From NCBI RefSeq assembly GCF_020360975.1, contig NW_025408682.1, positions 1,584,054 through 1,648,053 of the forward strand: a stretch of DNA of 64,000 bases, read 5' to 3'. This stretch comes from Hirsutella rhossiliensis. Taxonomy: Eukaryota; Ascomycota; Sordariomycetes; Hypocreales; Ophiocordycipitaceae. The translations under genes and the position numbers were made by a program. A model generated the notes under the pieces. That model ran no database searches, had not been told where the DNA came from, and was given only the letters and a program-made list of their open reading frames with translations. This document shows positions 22,596-36,597 of the stretch, in pieces. Each line of letters begins with the position of its first letter. The stretch's first letter is position 1.

Positions 22596-25500
22596 GGGAG
22601 GAATAGTATTCCTATACCTTCCGGCTGCTATAAAAGGCACCCTTCTTATATCCCTCGTAGCTCCCTTTTACCCCTCTTACTAGAAAAGCCGATTTTTAAC
22701 CGACTTTTCTGCCCCCTCTTTCCGCAACGATAATAAAAATCGACTCCTTTACCGTCCCTATAGTCCGTAGGACGATTCTTATAGAGCCCTAAGATTAGGA
22801 TAAGTAGGTAAAGGAGCTACGGGCTCGGGTAGATAGAACTATCTATAATTTAGTCTTCTCTAATAAGTAGGACCCTCTCGAGCCCCTTCTTTGTCCTAGG
22901 GCAACGGACTTTATAGAGGGAGCTACCCTCTTCTCTAAGCTAACCTCTATATAATAGAGAGCTTTTTCTGCTGCCTTAGGCGACTACGAGAGTCACTAAA
23001 AGGAATACCTTTACGAGACGAAGTTGCTAACGGCTGCTCGTACGGTAATAACGGAATCCGTTAGTGCCGTAAAGCTAATCTCTCTTCGAGAGGAAGAGAC
23101 TCCTAGGTAGTAGCTTTTAAAGCTCGAGACCTTAATAGCTCCCTTAAGAGGTTATATAACTAACCGTATTAAGAAGACCTATACGGCCTACCTAGGAGCC
23201 TTTTCTACTAGGAACCTACTAGCTTCTTCGTGGCTAGCTAAGTAAGAAGAAATCCTCGAGGAAGCTAACTAATACTTCCTTATAGAAGCTCTTTCCGGCT
23301 AGTAGCTACGGGATATATCTCTGCTAATAAAGCCTATTAGTAACGGTTACTCGACTATCTTTCGAGAAGCTAGCCGGGAACTAGACGAAGAGGCTGCTAG
23401 AGTATAACAGCAAGCAGTCTTATTCCTTCGTGGCTAGCACTTAACCTAGACGGCTCGACCTATAGCTACTGCAGCCCTTACTACTGCGGCTCCCGCTGCT
23501 GCTATTGCGGCTGTTGCTCCTTCGGCTCTACCTCCCTCGAGAGCATTAACACTGTCTTTAACGGCTGCCGTAGGCCCGGCCCCGGCTCCGCCTCTTGCTC
23601 CGGGCCCGGCCCCGGTCCCGTTAGTTAGACCGGCCCGACTAGTCCCCCCTAATAGACCTTTTAGTCCGTTAGTCGAAAAATCAGGGAACTAGTCGAAATC
23701 GAACCTCTTCCTTAAAATTAGCAATAAGGGGTAAAAAGGGAGGGGGGGTTTTTAAGCAGACCTTCCGGACCGGGACGAGGATTCCTCGAAGAAACGAACG
23801 AGAAGGAATCGACCTACCTACTAAGCATGCAAAAAGCCCTATCGGCTAGAAGACTGCTAGCAGGTCTTCGAGGAAAACCGACCTAGAGGAGTTAACCCTT
23901 TAAAGAGGCTATAAGAAATAGTATAATAATCTCTTAAGGAGGACCCCTCGTTATAGAAGAAGATAGACGAGATTCGGGTTGCTAAGAAATAGCAACTAAT
24001 AACGCCGCTGCCCTTATTCGAGCCGTAAATTCGAGGAAAAATCGTTGGTATAGCAAATCCGGCATTCGTCTTCCTTATAGATTAGCAAGACTAACCGTTA
24101 GGACCCTCCGACTATCCCCTACGAAAATCAGCTATCCTTAACTCTAGTACGTCCCTCGATATCTATAATATACTCTTACGATTCCGGTCCTTTAAGAAGG
24201 CACGAAAGGAATATCTTATTGCCGGGGAATTAACCGTACGGATAGAGGGATACGGAAGGGTAAATTTTACGATGAAATTACCTAATAGATCTATACGAAT
24301 TCTTCGAAGAAAAAGGGTAGCTTTTTGCCCTTGATTTTTAACGAGCCTAATTTCCTTCCGCCTTCTTCGAGAGGAAGGAATCTTCTAGGATATAACGTCT
24401 AAGCCTACGAGGCTAGTCTAGAAGAATTAGACTATTAGGCTTATCGAGGAAAAATTCGGTTAATTTATTCTCGAATTCCGACCTATCCTTAGGAAGGAAC
24501 CTCTCGAGAAGACAGCTTTCCCTACTAGGAATAGGTCTACTATAAAGGACCCTCTACCGGCAGCCTAAGGAGACGGCATTCTTTAGCACGCACGACTTAG
24601 TTACCTAGGCCCCCTAGCTTTATATAAACTAGGTTAATAATAAGGCGTACGAATAAGGGGCCTAAAGACCGTCGAATGCGAATATTACGGCTAAGGGAAG
24701 ACTAAGAGACGAATTTCTAGACGAACGCCTATACGGCCGGACTAGCTATATAAGGAAATTTAGGTTAACTAGACCGACGTCTCTAGGGATTAGGAAAGCT
24801 TCGTTAGGGTAATGTTTTTTATAGACGCCTTTTTAGGGATAGTTTTCCCCTATTTCTTACGGACCTACCTAAGTAAGTATAACTAGTCTGCCCTCTAGGA
24901 CTTTATTAACTAGATAAAATCCTACTTTAGCTACGAGGTAAAGAAGATACGGTTTAACGGAGAGCTATTTACGAAGGATATCTTAAATTAGCTTTAAAAA
25001 AGGGGCATTTTACCCCTCCCGTTAGCACCGAATACCTAGGCCTAGAACGGAGGGGCAGAAAGATTAGGGGGTGCTATAATAGAAAGGGCCCGTACGATAA
25101 GACTTACTATAAGGCTTCTATACGACCTTTAAAGGGAAGTCGTTAAGACCGCCTATTACCTTTGGAACCGGACCCTAAGGGACCCTAGGGGACTAAGGGA
25201 CTATAGGGACCTAGAGACCCTTTTTAAGACCTAAGGAATAGACTAGAAATCCCTACTTAAGCTCTTTACGAAGAAGAGGGCATCGCTAGCCTACCTTCGT
25301 GCCTACGGCTATAGGGCATACGCAATAACTGCCGATATATAGCTAAAAAGGAAGAAGAAAAGAAAGCTTAATCCTAGAGCCTTTATTAGTTACCTCGTTA
25401 GGTATAATTCTACGAATATCTTCCGGATCTAGATTCCTCTTCTATAAAAGGTTATTTTAACTAGGGATATAATTTTCGACGAATCTAGCTTCTTCGACGG

Positions 25501-27965
25501 AAAGAAGGATTAATAACCCCTCTTACTTATATAACGTTAGCTAATTTAGAAGATCTAAATCCCCCCTTCCTAACAGTCTTAAGAAGAGGTCCTAGACGAG
25601 GAAACGGAAGAAGAAACTAACGTCGAAGTAGTCGAGGATAACGCCGACTTCGAAGAAGAGGAAGCTGCTAGATTAGATGATCTAGACGAAGAAGGAGACT
25701 ATAGGAAAGTAGTAGAGCTAGAATACGCCTACCTCCCTACGCCTCCTCTTACGGAATAAGAAGAAGATCTAGAAGCAGCTTTTTTAGTTAGTCTTCCCGT
25801 CTCGACCCTTAAGGGGGTAGGAAAGGCACCTCTCTCGAAGGATTACCCGGTTGCCTTTTTATCCCTGCTTCGAGAAGTAAAGGAAGGTATAGGGCCCGAT
25901 ACGAAAGAAGACTAGTTTCTCCCCTATTTCGATCGTTTTTCCGACTTCTATCTAATGCCTATAGAAGACGGTTCCTACGGAGCATTTATAGCAGGCCGGC
26001 TTTTCAAGCCTCTATTAGCAAGGAAGGTATATAAAAGAGACCTCCCGGACCTACTAGCAAACTAGAAGCAGCTAGAAAGACACCCGTTTAGAGACTAGTT
26101 TTTCTAGGCCTAGAAAGACTACCTAGCCTTATACGAAGAGATAGGGTCTTTCGAAGAAGTCCTTAAGGAAAAGGTAAGAGGAAAATAGGTCCTTAGCTAT
26201 AAGTAGGTCTTTATCTATAAGACTAATAAACATAGCTTCCTTTAAAAGTATAAAGCCCGGCTAGTTATATACGGGAACTAGTAGGAAAAAGGGGATCTTC
26301 CTACTAAGGCAACTACCCTAGTAGGGATGTCTTTTCGGACCCTTATAGCTATAGTAGCAGAATTCGACCTCGAACTTAATTAGATAGATATAGTTAACGC
26401 CTTTATTAACTGCCTACTCGAGGAAGAAGAAGTTATCTATATACGCCCTCTACTAGGCTTTTAATAGCTAGGAAAGGTTCTATAGCTTAGGAAAGCTCTA
26501 TACGGACTACGAAGATTACCCCTTCTTTAGTAATAGCATTTAATAGGTTCCCTCGAAGCCCTAGGCTTTAAGAAAGTCCCTTAGGAACCGTGTATAATAT
26601 AGAAGGGTAAAATCACAGTCTTCTTCTACGTCGATAATATTATCTAGGCCTACCTAAAAGAGGAAGAAGCTGCTACTAGGGAGGCTATATAAGGCCTATA
26701 ATAAAGGTATAAGATAACTAGGCTAGGGGAGCTAAAGTAGTTCCTAGGGATACGAATCCTTCGGAATAGGTCCTAACGGACTATCTAGCTTACCTAGGAC
26801 GCCTATATCGATAAGGTCGCTTATAAATTCCTCTCTAATTCCCTCGATAAGAAGCTTCCCTCTACGCCTATATTAGACGAAGAGCTTTTACCTAATCCGT
26901 CCTTTTAAGCGAGGGAGTAAGAGAAACACTAATATTAATAGAAGGTAGGCTCCCTGCTTTTTTTAGCTATTTCTACTAGACCGGATATCTCTTTTACGGT
27001 CTCCCGGCTAGCTAAGCATAACTAGAATCCTAGCCCTAGGCATTAAGAAGTAGCAGATAGAGCTATCCTTTATCTCTATTTAACGAGATTATATAGTCTA
27101 CGCCTAGGAGGGTAGGAAAGGAAGAAATTAGCTGCCGAAATCTTCCTTTATTCGAGCGATTCATCCTTTATAGACAATTCCTTAGATAGAAAGAGCTTAT
27201 AGGGGTATATTATATCCCTTTTTAGAGGAACTATTGCTTAGAGAGCTTCGAAGTAGGCTACTATTACGACTTCTAGTATAGAGGTAGAGCTACTAGCTCT
27301 TTTAGAAGCGTTAAAGAAGCGATTTTCCTTAGCCGGCTATTAATATCTCTATAACTATAAATTCCGACCCTATTAGCTATAGAATACGATAATACGTAGA
27401 CTATACGAATTCTTATAGAAAATAGTAAGTTATCGACCCGGCTACGGTATATCGATATTTACTAGCATTAGTTACGCTAAGAGGTCTAAAGGGGACTTAT
27501 TTCCGTCCGTTAGGTTCTAACGGCATTAATAAAAGCCGATGGTCTTACGAAGCCCCTACTAAAGTAGAAGCTAGCTGTCTTTTTATAGCAAATTAAGCTA
27601 GAAGACGTTTAAGAGAAGCTGTCCTTAGAAGCCCGCCTTAAGAGTCTATAAGAGGAGCTAATAGCCCGTACGAGAAGGTAACGTCTGCAGCCGAAGAAAA
27701 GGAAGAGGTTTTTCCCTTTAGAGGGCCCCCTATTTTAATTGGGTTTTTTCCCTTCTAAGAAGGCCCCCCTTTCTTATAGGACTTTCCCCTCTTTAGGCCC
27801 CTTTTCCTTAAGTAGGTCTAAAAGAGCCTAGGGACCCGAAAGGGCCCCTGCTTTCCTCGAGTAAAGGGAGAAGTATAGAGCTAAGAACCTCCTCTATACG
27901 CTTACTAGCCCGAAGCCGTATTAGCTATGCCCTTACTATAAGGGCAGGCTATAGCTAAGGGGGTA

Positions 27966-28423
27966 TGTCGCGAAGCGTGGCCTAATTTCGTAGTTCTCGA
28001 AGATATCCCTTAGTAAGAGGGACTAAGGAAGCTGAAAACACCCGGTATAGAAGAAGGAGCCGAGAAGAGGTGTAGAAAGGAGGGTGGGGGCATAAGGGAA
28101 AGTATAAAGTAGCGAGAGATAAGACGGATATACCGGAAACGGCTATAAAGGAAGGAAAAAACCGGCAAAAAGCTCGGTAGTTAAAAGGACATTAGTAGCT
28201 TCTTTAAGTAGGATCTTCTTAATTAATTAAGATGCTAGACGGGTATAAATAGGGGCGTTAGATAGAGGAAAGAAGGACAATTAAGGCAATATAATAATTA
28301 CTCCCCTACTATAATTACTACCCCCGTAAGATTTAAATATCTCTGCCCTACCTATCCGACCCCTTACTTTTAATTTTACCTTCGTATATTTTATATATAC
28401 TTCTTATATCTCTCTACGCGAGA
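27966..28423 (+). repeat. 3' LTR of copia-2
   Basis: 458 bp, nearly identical to the 5' LTR. It begins with unmutated TGTCGCGAAGCG, showing that the 5' LTR's TATCGCG is a RIP change. Confidence 0.92.
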
Positions 28424-28428
28424 GTACT

Positions 28429-29185
28429 ACTATACCTTAGTAAGCTTAACGGCTCCTCTATAAAGCTTAAGCTATAGCTACTTTATATAAAAGTAAAGCT
28501 TTATACTAATAGCGCTATAATAAAGGATATTTACGCTTAATTTAACTATTTTTATATAAGCTTATCCTTATACTTATAAAGGTATCTCTTACTATTTATA
28601 TATACTAGTATAAATAGACTAGCTAACCTCCTTATAAAGCTTTATACTAATTATAGTAAACTTAATATAGCTAAGTTAGTAGGCTAGGACCTTATAACGC
28701 TCTATTAAAAGTAAAGTAAAGCTATTTTAGCCTACTTTATATAGTTTAAAAAAGTACTTTATTAAGTAAATATATATAGCTAGCTTAATATAGTAAAGTA
28801 TAATTACTTTATTATAAGCTTAAATATAAATTAGTATACTTATTTAAGTAAAAGGTCTATATTACTAGATATATATACCGATCTTATTTACTTTCTTTAT
28901 AAGCTTAGTAGTAATAAGTTTCTTTTTTTATCTTTTTCTATAGTATAAAAAGAAGATAATACTAATAATACTATAAATATTTCTATTTCTACCTTAAGAA
29001 CTAAGGATAGGAAGAGGTAGTAATAAGAAGGTCGCTATATAAGCTATAGTAGTAAATCCTATTAGATTTTAAAGTACCTATACTAAAAGGTATAAGTATA
29101 AAGGCTTTTACTTTATATAGGCCTAGACTAAGGTCTAAGCTAAGTCTATATATAAGTAGCCTTTATACCTATATAGGCTATACTT
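28429..29185 (+). pseudogene. gag relic X1, second part (gag with zinc knuckle)
   Basis: Continues relic X1 after the copia-2 insertion and parallels 29,517-30,170 of relic X2. The forward frame reads a gag-like protein ending in a RIP-altered knuckle, of which RYISYSSKSY is visible near 29,031-29,060. The copy then has a shortened tail (29,090-29,185) relative to X2. Confidence 0.6.
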
Positions 29186-30814
29186 ATACTTTTCTTTCTT
29201 TTCCCTTTTATAGATTATTAACCTTTTTCTAATAGACTATACCTAAGCCTATACCTTTACCTACTCTATAATAGTATATTCTACCTTTTATTTTACCCTC
29301 TTTATATCCTTATATATAAAATAGCTATTTTTAGCTGCCTTTAAAGCTAATATTTAATTACTTAGTTTAGTTAAACCGCTTATACTAATATATATATATA
29401 TAGAAATATCTATACTCTTATAATTATAAAATTAAAGCGAATATAATACTTAGTTTACTTAGGTAATTAAGAGCCTCTTATAATAGTAAGGCTCTATATA
29501 ACTAAGAGCGGTACTACTATACCTTAGTAAGTTTAATAGCTCTTTTATAGAGCTTAAGCTATAGCTACTTTATATAAAAGTAAAGCTTTATACTAATAGC
29601 GCTATAATAAAAGATATCTATACTTAATTTAACTATCTTTATATAAGCTTATCCTTATACCTATAAAGGTATCTTTTACTATTTATATATATTAGTATAA
29701 ATAAACTAGCTAACCTCCTTATTAAGCTCTATACTAATTATAGCGAACTTAATATAGCTAAGTTAGTAGGCTAGGAGCTTATAACGCTTTATTAAAAGTA
29801 AAGTAAAGCTATTTTAGCCTACTATATATAGTTTAAAAAAGTACTTTATTAAGTAGATATATATAGCTAGCCTAATATAGTAAAGAATAATTACCTTATT
29901 AAAAGCTTAAATATAAATTAATATACCTATTTAAGTAAAAGGTCTATACTATTAAATATATATACCGATCTTATTTACTTTTTTTATAAGCTTAGTAGTA
30001 ATAAGTTCCTTTTTCTATCTTCTTTTATAGTATAAAAAGAGGATAACGCTAGTAATATTATAGATATCTCTATCTTTACTTTAAAGATTAAGGATAGGAA
30101 GAGGTAGTAATAAGAGGGTCGCTATATAAGCTATAATAGTAAATCCTATTAGTTTTTAAAGTGCCCGCGCTAAGAAGTATAAGTAAATATTATCTAAGTA
30201 GTAAAAGGGTATACGCGCTAAGATAGAAAGGAGGTTAGGTTTAACGATAGCGACTCTAGTAATAAGTAATCTTAGTAACGCTTTTATAGGCTTTATCGGC
30301 GTTCCTTTATATATAGTAGTAGCTACTATATAAATAGGAATTAAAATAGCGGCTAAGATATAAGAAGGCTACTAATATAATATAACTATAGTAAAAGGAA
30401 GTACTTATATAGCCCTATATAAAAGGGAGTAAAGCTTTATATACTAAAGTACTATCCCTTATATTATAGTACTAAGAGCTACTACTATATATTAATATAA
30501 GGGGAGCGGGATATTATAAGCTTATTAAAGCTAGCTATATACTATTTAATATACTTTTACTTCTTAGCTATAAGTATTAAAGCTTAACTCTTAAGGCGCG
30601 GACCTTACTAATAATATAGTTTATTTAAGAAGCTCGCTTAAAAGGGTATTATATATTATTTACTAAAGTTTTTTCTATAACTAAGTATATATAGTCTATA
30701 TAAAGGTTCTATACCTTTAAGCGCGGTATTAAGTATTATTTAAAGTCGCGCTTCTTTAAAAGCTAGGTAAGGGTATAATATAAGGGCTTTTACCCTATAT
30801 AAGCCTAGACTAAG
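29186..30814 (+). pseudogene. gag relic X2 with RIP-altered zinc knuckle, tandem copy of X1
   Basis: The forward frame from about 29,512 reads AVLLYLSKFN, IELKL*LLYIKVKLYTNSA and so on, resembling the gag domain of LTR retrotransposons. A knuckle region RYISYNSKSY*FLKCP (about 30,118-30,166) fits C-x2-C-x4-H-x4-C with two Cys and the His turned into Tyr by TGY/CAY to TAY. The frame stays readable with Gln-type stops to about 30,780. No pol domain or LTR was recognised. Gypsy copy D follows at 30,815. Confidence 0.6.
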
Positions 30815-31000
30815 TATAAGAGTCTTTAACTATTATAGGTTATAGGCTTAGGCTATAGCCTAAGCTATATAATTATATATAAAGGGCCGGATCTTATATA
30901 TATATATATAAGCTAGCTATATATAAAAGAGCTCTATATAGCTTATTAATATTATTTTATAAATAGTACCTATATATACGCCTTTACTTACTCTATAATA
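30815..31000 (+). repeat. 5' LTR of gypsy copy D
   Basis: 186 bp, TATAAGAGTC to CTCTATAATA. The left flank is CTAAG; the right partner is lost with the 3' end. Confidence 0.9.
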
Positions 31001-31275
31001 GTATAAGCTATTAACTAATAGATTTAATATATATTTCCTTAAAAAAGGTACTACTTTTTTATAAGAATACCCTACTACCCCTTAAGTAAATAGGAAGTAT
31101 TATAGCTATCTTAAAAGCAATTAAAAGTATAATAGCTAGCGAGAAAAATAAGGTTCTTACTATACTAAGGGAGCTATCTATAAGACTAGCGTTAACCTAT
31201 ATAACCTCTATAACGCTAGTTATAGTAGTAGTACTATTAATATAAAAGCCGCTTCCTTAGCTAACTTAGGACGGT

Positions 31276-31461
31276 TATAAGAGTCTTTAACTATTATAGG
31301 TAATAGGCTTAGGCCGCGGCCTAAGCTATATAGTTATATATAAAGGGCCGGATCCTATAAGTATAAGGGCGGGCTAGCCGCGTATAAAAGAGCTTTATAT
31401 AGCTTATTAATATTATCCTATAAATAGTACCTATATATACGCCTCTACCTACTCTATAATA
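31276..31461 (+). repeat. 5' LTR of gypsy copy C
   Basis: 186 bp, with a TATAAAAG promoter-like motif about 110 bp in and the 20-bp palindrome at 31,307-31,326. Confidence 0.93.
31307..31326. repeat. perfect 20-bp palindrome in the gypsy LTR
   Basis: GCTTAGGCCGCGGCCTAAGC is its own reverse complement. In copies A, B and D the centre is CTATAG instead of CCGCGG, which is also palindromic. The diverged LTR at the right edge keeps an inverted repeat at the same relative place (63,360-63,381). Confidence 0.85.
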
Positions 31462-34400
31462 GTATAAGCTATTAACTAATAGATCTAATAAATATCTCCC
31501 TAGAAAGGGTGCCGCTTTCCTAAGGGAGCACCCCGCTACCCCTTAGGCGGATAGGAAGTATTATAGCTATCCTAGAAGCGATTAAAAGCGCGACGGCTAG
31601 CGAGAAGAACGAGGTTCTCGCTATACTAAAGGAGCCGTCTATAAGACTAGCGTTAACCCCTACGACCTTAGTAATACCGGTTACGGCGGCGGCACTACCG
31701 ATATAGAAGCTACTTCCCTAGCCGACTTAGGAGGGTAAGCCTAAGTCCTTTTACTTCTTCCTTAGCCGGCTATAGATAAAGTTTATAATAAATAAGAAAT
31801 AGGGCCTAAACGGCTATCGTAATATAGCGTAGTATTTACTCCTTTATACGCTACTAGAGCCCTAGATATAGCGGATCTCCGGATTCTAAGATAAGGGCGG
31901 CCCTAAAAGTAAACGCGACTTATAAGACTTCTTTTAATACCTTATATATATATTTAGCAATATATAAGAGTAAGAGAAGGCATAGGATAGGCTATAGACC
32001 CTTAAGTAAAGGGATAGGTAGACCTTTAGCGAATTCCTCCCTAACTTTAAAGAGACGCTCTTATAAGTAGCGGGAACTATAGTATAGGAAGATAGCGCGA
32101 AGCTTATATAGTTACGGAACTTAATTACGCCGACCCTATAAGAGCTACTTATCCCTATAATTATACTTACTAACTACGGCGAGTATATAAGCCGGTTAAT
32201 AAAGGTAGTATAGGGCTATAAATAGACGCTGCGTTTCTAAAAGCTTTATAAGCGCACGCTATATAGCGGTAATAGGATTACCGCCCCTCTATAAGAGGAA
32301 TAGCTAACTATCGATACTAATAGAGATACCTTAATATCGGCTACCTATATAGACCGAGCTAAACGCGGTAGGAAGTCGTCTTTAAATATCCCCTATACTA
32401 TCCCGCTCTCTAAGTAATAGGCGAAGTAGGTAATAAGCGAGGAAATCGGGAAAAGGAAGGCTAACGGCCGCTACTTACGTTACGGCGCGTCTATATACTT
32501 TATATTAAAATGCCCCTTCCTTTTAGCTAAGCGGCTTATAGTAGTTTAAGTAGCGAAGATAAAACTACTCCTTACCTTAAATAATAAAGAGGACTCCGCT
32601 CCCTTAGGCCTAGAGGAAAAAGAGTAGCTTTAGAGTAAAGATAGGCTCTAAAGCCTTAATTACTAATACTAGTAAAAGAGAAAGAGGAATTATCCGCCTA
32701 TATAAAAGAGGAGCTTACTTTAATATAAGTTATAGTTAATAACTCCTTACCTATCGCCGCCCTTATAGACGAGGGCTACTAGTACTACGCCGTAGTTAAT
32801 AAGGCGCTTATACGAGAGATATAAGTACTAGTAGAAAAGATCGCCCTAAGGCGAGTAAAGGGCGCCTTAAGCGCGATAGAGGGTATAGTAATTAAAGGCA
32901 TTACGTAGCTAGCTATAGAGGTTAACGGTTACTATAAGCTTATCGTAGCCTATATAATCCCTTAACTAGAGTTTCCCTTAATCCTTAGGAAACCTTAGTT
33001 ATTATATATAGAGTTATACTTAGTTCTATATTAAAAGAAGCTATAGTTTAGGCTTATATAATAGTAGGTCCGCTATAATAATAGTTCTATAAGAGTAGGA
33101 CTAAGCGTGCGAGCTTTATACTTAGTATAAGAAGTCCTTGCCTCTATCTTTATAGGAACTATATAACGGTTAGAGCGGGAGGAAGGCCGGGCAGCGGCTA
33201 ACGTAGTAGTCTATATAGTTAGCCTAGCGGATATTAATAAGGCCCTCTAGGCAAAGAAGCTAAAGTCGCCTTCTAAGCTATAGTAGTAGATACTAAAGCG
33301 CTTTTACGACCTCCTACCGCTATTTAAGTCCTAGGAAGTAGATAAGCTTAACCTATATAAGCTAAGGGTAGACTATAAGATCGTACTCTATACTAATAAG
33401 AAGGGGCAGGAACTGCCTATACTATTTAGACCGCTATATAGTATATTATACGCGGAGCTGCTAGTGCTAAAGAAGACGCTAAGGGACCTCCTAGATAAGG
33501 GTTTTATTTAAGTAAGTAGCTTTAAAGTAGGAGCGCCGGTCCTATTTATATATAAACTAAGGGGCGGGATATAGTTCTATTACGATTATAAGGCTTTAAA
33601 CGTAATTATAAGGCTAGACCGCTACCCCTTACCCTTAATCTTAGATATACTTTATAACCTTTTAAAGGCAAAGTAGTTTATAAAGCTAGATATAAAATAG
33701 GCGTTTTATAAGGTATAGATCTTAGAGGGTAACGAGTAAAAGACAGCGTTCTATATACGCTATAGCTTATTTAAGTAGCTTATAACGCCCTTTAGCCTCT
33801 TAGGAGCGCCCGCTACCTTCTAGTATTATATTAATAACGTACTTTAGGACTTCCTTAATAAGTTCGCCTCTATATATATAGATAATATCCTTATCTATAT
33901 AAGCGGCTCCTATAAGGACTATATACGAAAAGTATAGAAGGTCCTAGAGCGCCTCTAACTTTATAAGCTCTACCTTAACTTAGATAAGTATAAATTCGGG
34001 GTTAAGAGGGTTAAGTACCTAGGCTTTATTATCTACGCTAGTATAGGTATATAAGCAGATCTTATAAAGATCTAGGCGATTTAGGACTAGGCTGCCTTAA
34101 TTATATAGATAGGTATATAAAGCTTCCTTAGGTTCGCGAACTATTATAGGATATTTATTAAGGGCTTCTCCTATATTATAATGCCCTTAAACGAGATTAC
34201 TAAGAAGCGGACCGCCTTTTACTAAGGGCCTATATAGGAAGGAGCGTTTTATACGCTTAAGGACCTATTCTCTTAAGCCCTAATATTACTTTAGTAGGAC
34301 TTTAACCGGCCTACGTTAGTTAAAGCGGACTATAGCGGCTAGGTACTTAAAGGAACGCTCTCTTAAGAGGTAGATAGGCGAAAGTAACTAGTAGCGTTCT

Positions 34401-36597
34401 ACTCTTATAAGCTAACCCTAGTAGAGCGGAATTACGCTATTTATAATAAGGAGATACTAGCGATTATTAGCTACCTTAAGTAATAGTAAGCGGAGCTCTA
34501 AAGCTATAAGAGCTTCGAGGTTCTTATAGACTATAGGAACCTTAAGTACTTTATAACTCGCTAGTACCTCTTAGAGCAGTAAGCCCGCTAGGCGGAGTAT
34601 CTCTTACGCTTTAACTTCTTAATTAAGTACTAGCTAGGGCGGGACTCTATAGTCCTAAATACGCTTTCCTAGAGGGATTAGGACCGGCTAACGGGAGCGG
34701 ATATTAAGGCCCGGGATCTATAGCTTATCCCGTAAGAAGCGCTATAGACTTATATAAGAGCTTCCTTAGTAAGGGAAGGCGCGGCGCTAACGGATAAGCC
34801 TTCCCTTATACCTTTGCCTTAGCCCGGCGAGGAAGGATAGACTAGCCTAAGGGCGCGTACGGCGCGGGTATTCTAAGATAAGGTCCTCTAGCGCTTATAG
34901 GATAGGATATTGTCTCTAGACTATACCTACGAGAGCGTGCGCCGCGCTATTAAGTCCGGCGCTCGACGCTTCGATCTAAAGCTAAAGCTAAAGGTATAAG
35001 TAGCCGACTATTATATCGACCTACGGGGGCACCTATATTAGCGGGGGAGACTATAGGTACTAGGCGCGCCGTATACTATAGAAGCTAGGGAGAAGGATAG
35101 ACCGCTAGAGCTAGATAAATAGAACGAGCTCTAAGGGAAGCTAGTCTAGCTTATCTATAACTCTAGTATCGTAGGCTACCTAAGTAGGTAGGGCATAGTA
35201 GTAGGCCTCGTAAGGGATTTCTACTAGCCCCTCCTATAGTACTACGTTCGCCGCTTCCTCTATAACTACGATATTTACGGCCGTACTAAGATTTAGAGGG
35301 CGTAGCTTAAAGGGCTACTTAAGTAGCTTCCGGTACCCGACCGGTTCTATATATATATATAGATAGACTTTATAATAGACCTCTTACTTATAAAGAGCGG
35401 CAACCGTTATATATAGGTAATTAAGGACTAACTTAGTAAGTCTATAGTATTAAAGCTAATACTATTTATAGATATAAAGTCTTATATAAAGCGCTTCCTA
35501 TAGTACTAGGCCCGCTTATATAGCTAGCTAGCCTTTATTATAAGTAATAAGGGATCGAATTAAACTAGCCGCTTTTAGTAGTACTTATACTAGCTACTTT
35601 AGATTATATAGCTACTTAGTATAGTATATTACCTATAGACCGATAAAGGGCCTAAGAAGGTTAACTAAGAGGCGTAGGCTTACCTATAAGCTATCGTAGC
35701 CTATAACTAAGTAGACTAAGACCGTTAGCTCCTTATAGCCTAACTTACGTTAAATAGTAAACTATATACTTTTATTAAGATAGCCCCTTTCTTTATAACG
35801 TATAGCTTCGAACTACCCTTACTAGTTCCCTTTATCGTAGATATAGTAGTAAAGTAGTATAGTAATTTATTACTAGAGGGCCGCGCCTCTATATTTATAC
35901 GAAAGCTATAAGAGACTATAGATTATTACTAATCCGCGATAGCCGCCGCGGCGTAACATTAAGAGCGGTATACTAATAAGACTAAGGCCCTAATAGATAG
36001 GTTTATAGTAAGAGATAAGGTATAGCTAGACCTCCGTAACTATAGGTTAGTATAGCTAAAGAAGAAGCTTAACTAGCTATACGTAAAGTTTACGGTATAA
36101 AGGGTTATTAGTCTATAGGTTATAGAGCTCGATAGTCTCTTAACGGGGGTCTATAATAAGATTAACGTAGACCTCCTTTATAGAGCCTCCTTTAACCCGC
36201 TACCTAGATAAGAAGTAGCGGACGCTTAACCGCCTATAATTAAGGTAGAGAGAGAGGATAAGTTCGAGGTTAAAGAGATATAGGCCGCGCGCTAGAAAAA
36301 GGTTAGTAAGGGAAAACGCTAAGAGGTCCTCGTTAAGTAGCGCGGGTATCTCGACCTTATATAAGAACCTATATATAAGTTTACTGGAACTATAGCCCTC
36401 GATAAGTTTAAAGCCTTATTTAGAATAGTAAATAAGAATAACGGACTAGTAAACTACTAATAGTAGCTCGGGCTAAGACTATAAAGTAAGTATAGTAAAG
36501 GGGGTAGTTATAGTAATATAGGTAATATAAGCGTAATAATATAGGCGGAGATAAAAATAGCGTTTATTATAAGGCGGAGCCCTTAAACTACCTAGGC

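Larger units (their letters stand above)
22126..28423 (+). mobile_element. complete Ty1/copia retrotransposon copia-2, moderately RIP-degraded
   Basis: 6,298 bp with 459/458-bp LTRs and target duplication GTACT (22,121-22,125 and 28,424-28,428). The forward frame gives a zinc/HHCC-like segment (VECEYYG near 24,668), an integrase core with FFIDAF (near 24,815) and QNGGAERLG (near 25,050), an integrase tail with YGYRAYAIT (near 25,310), reverse transcriptase (RTLIAI...NAFINCLLEEE near 26,340-26,440; YVDN at 26,627-26,638), and RNase H (27,165-27,600). INT precedes RT. It keeps more CA/TG than its neighbours, so it is younger or less fully RIPped. A polypurine AAGGGGG precedes the 3' LTR. An intact paralogous empty site lies near 29,512. 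Confidence 0.93.

Noticed and set aside
22545..22733. 62-codon open frame at the copia-2 LTR/leader border
   Set aside because: It spans the LTR end and primer-binding site; it is not a gene.
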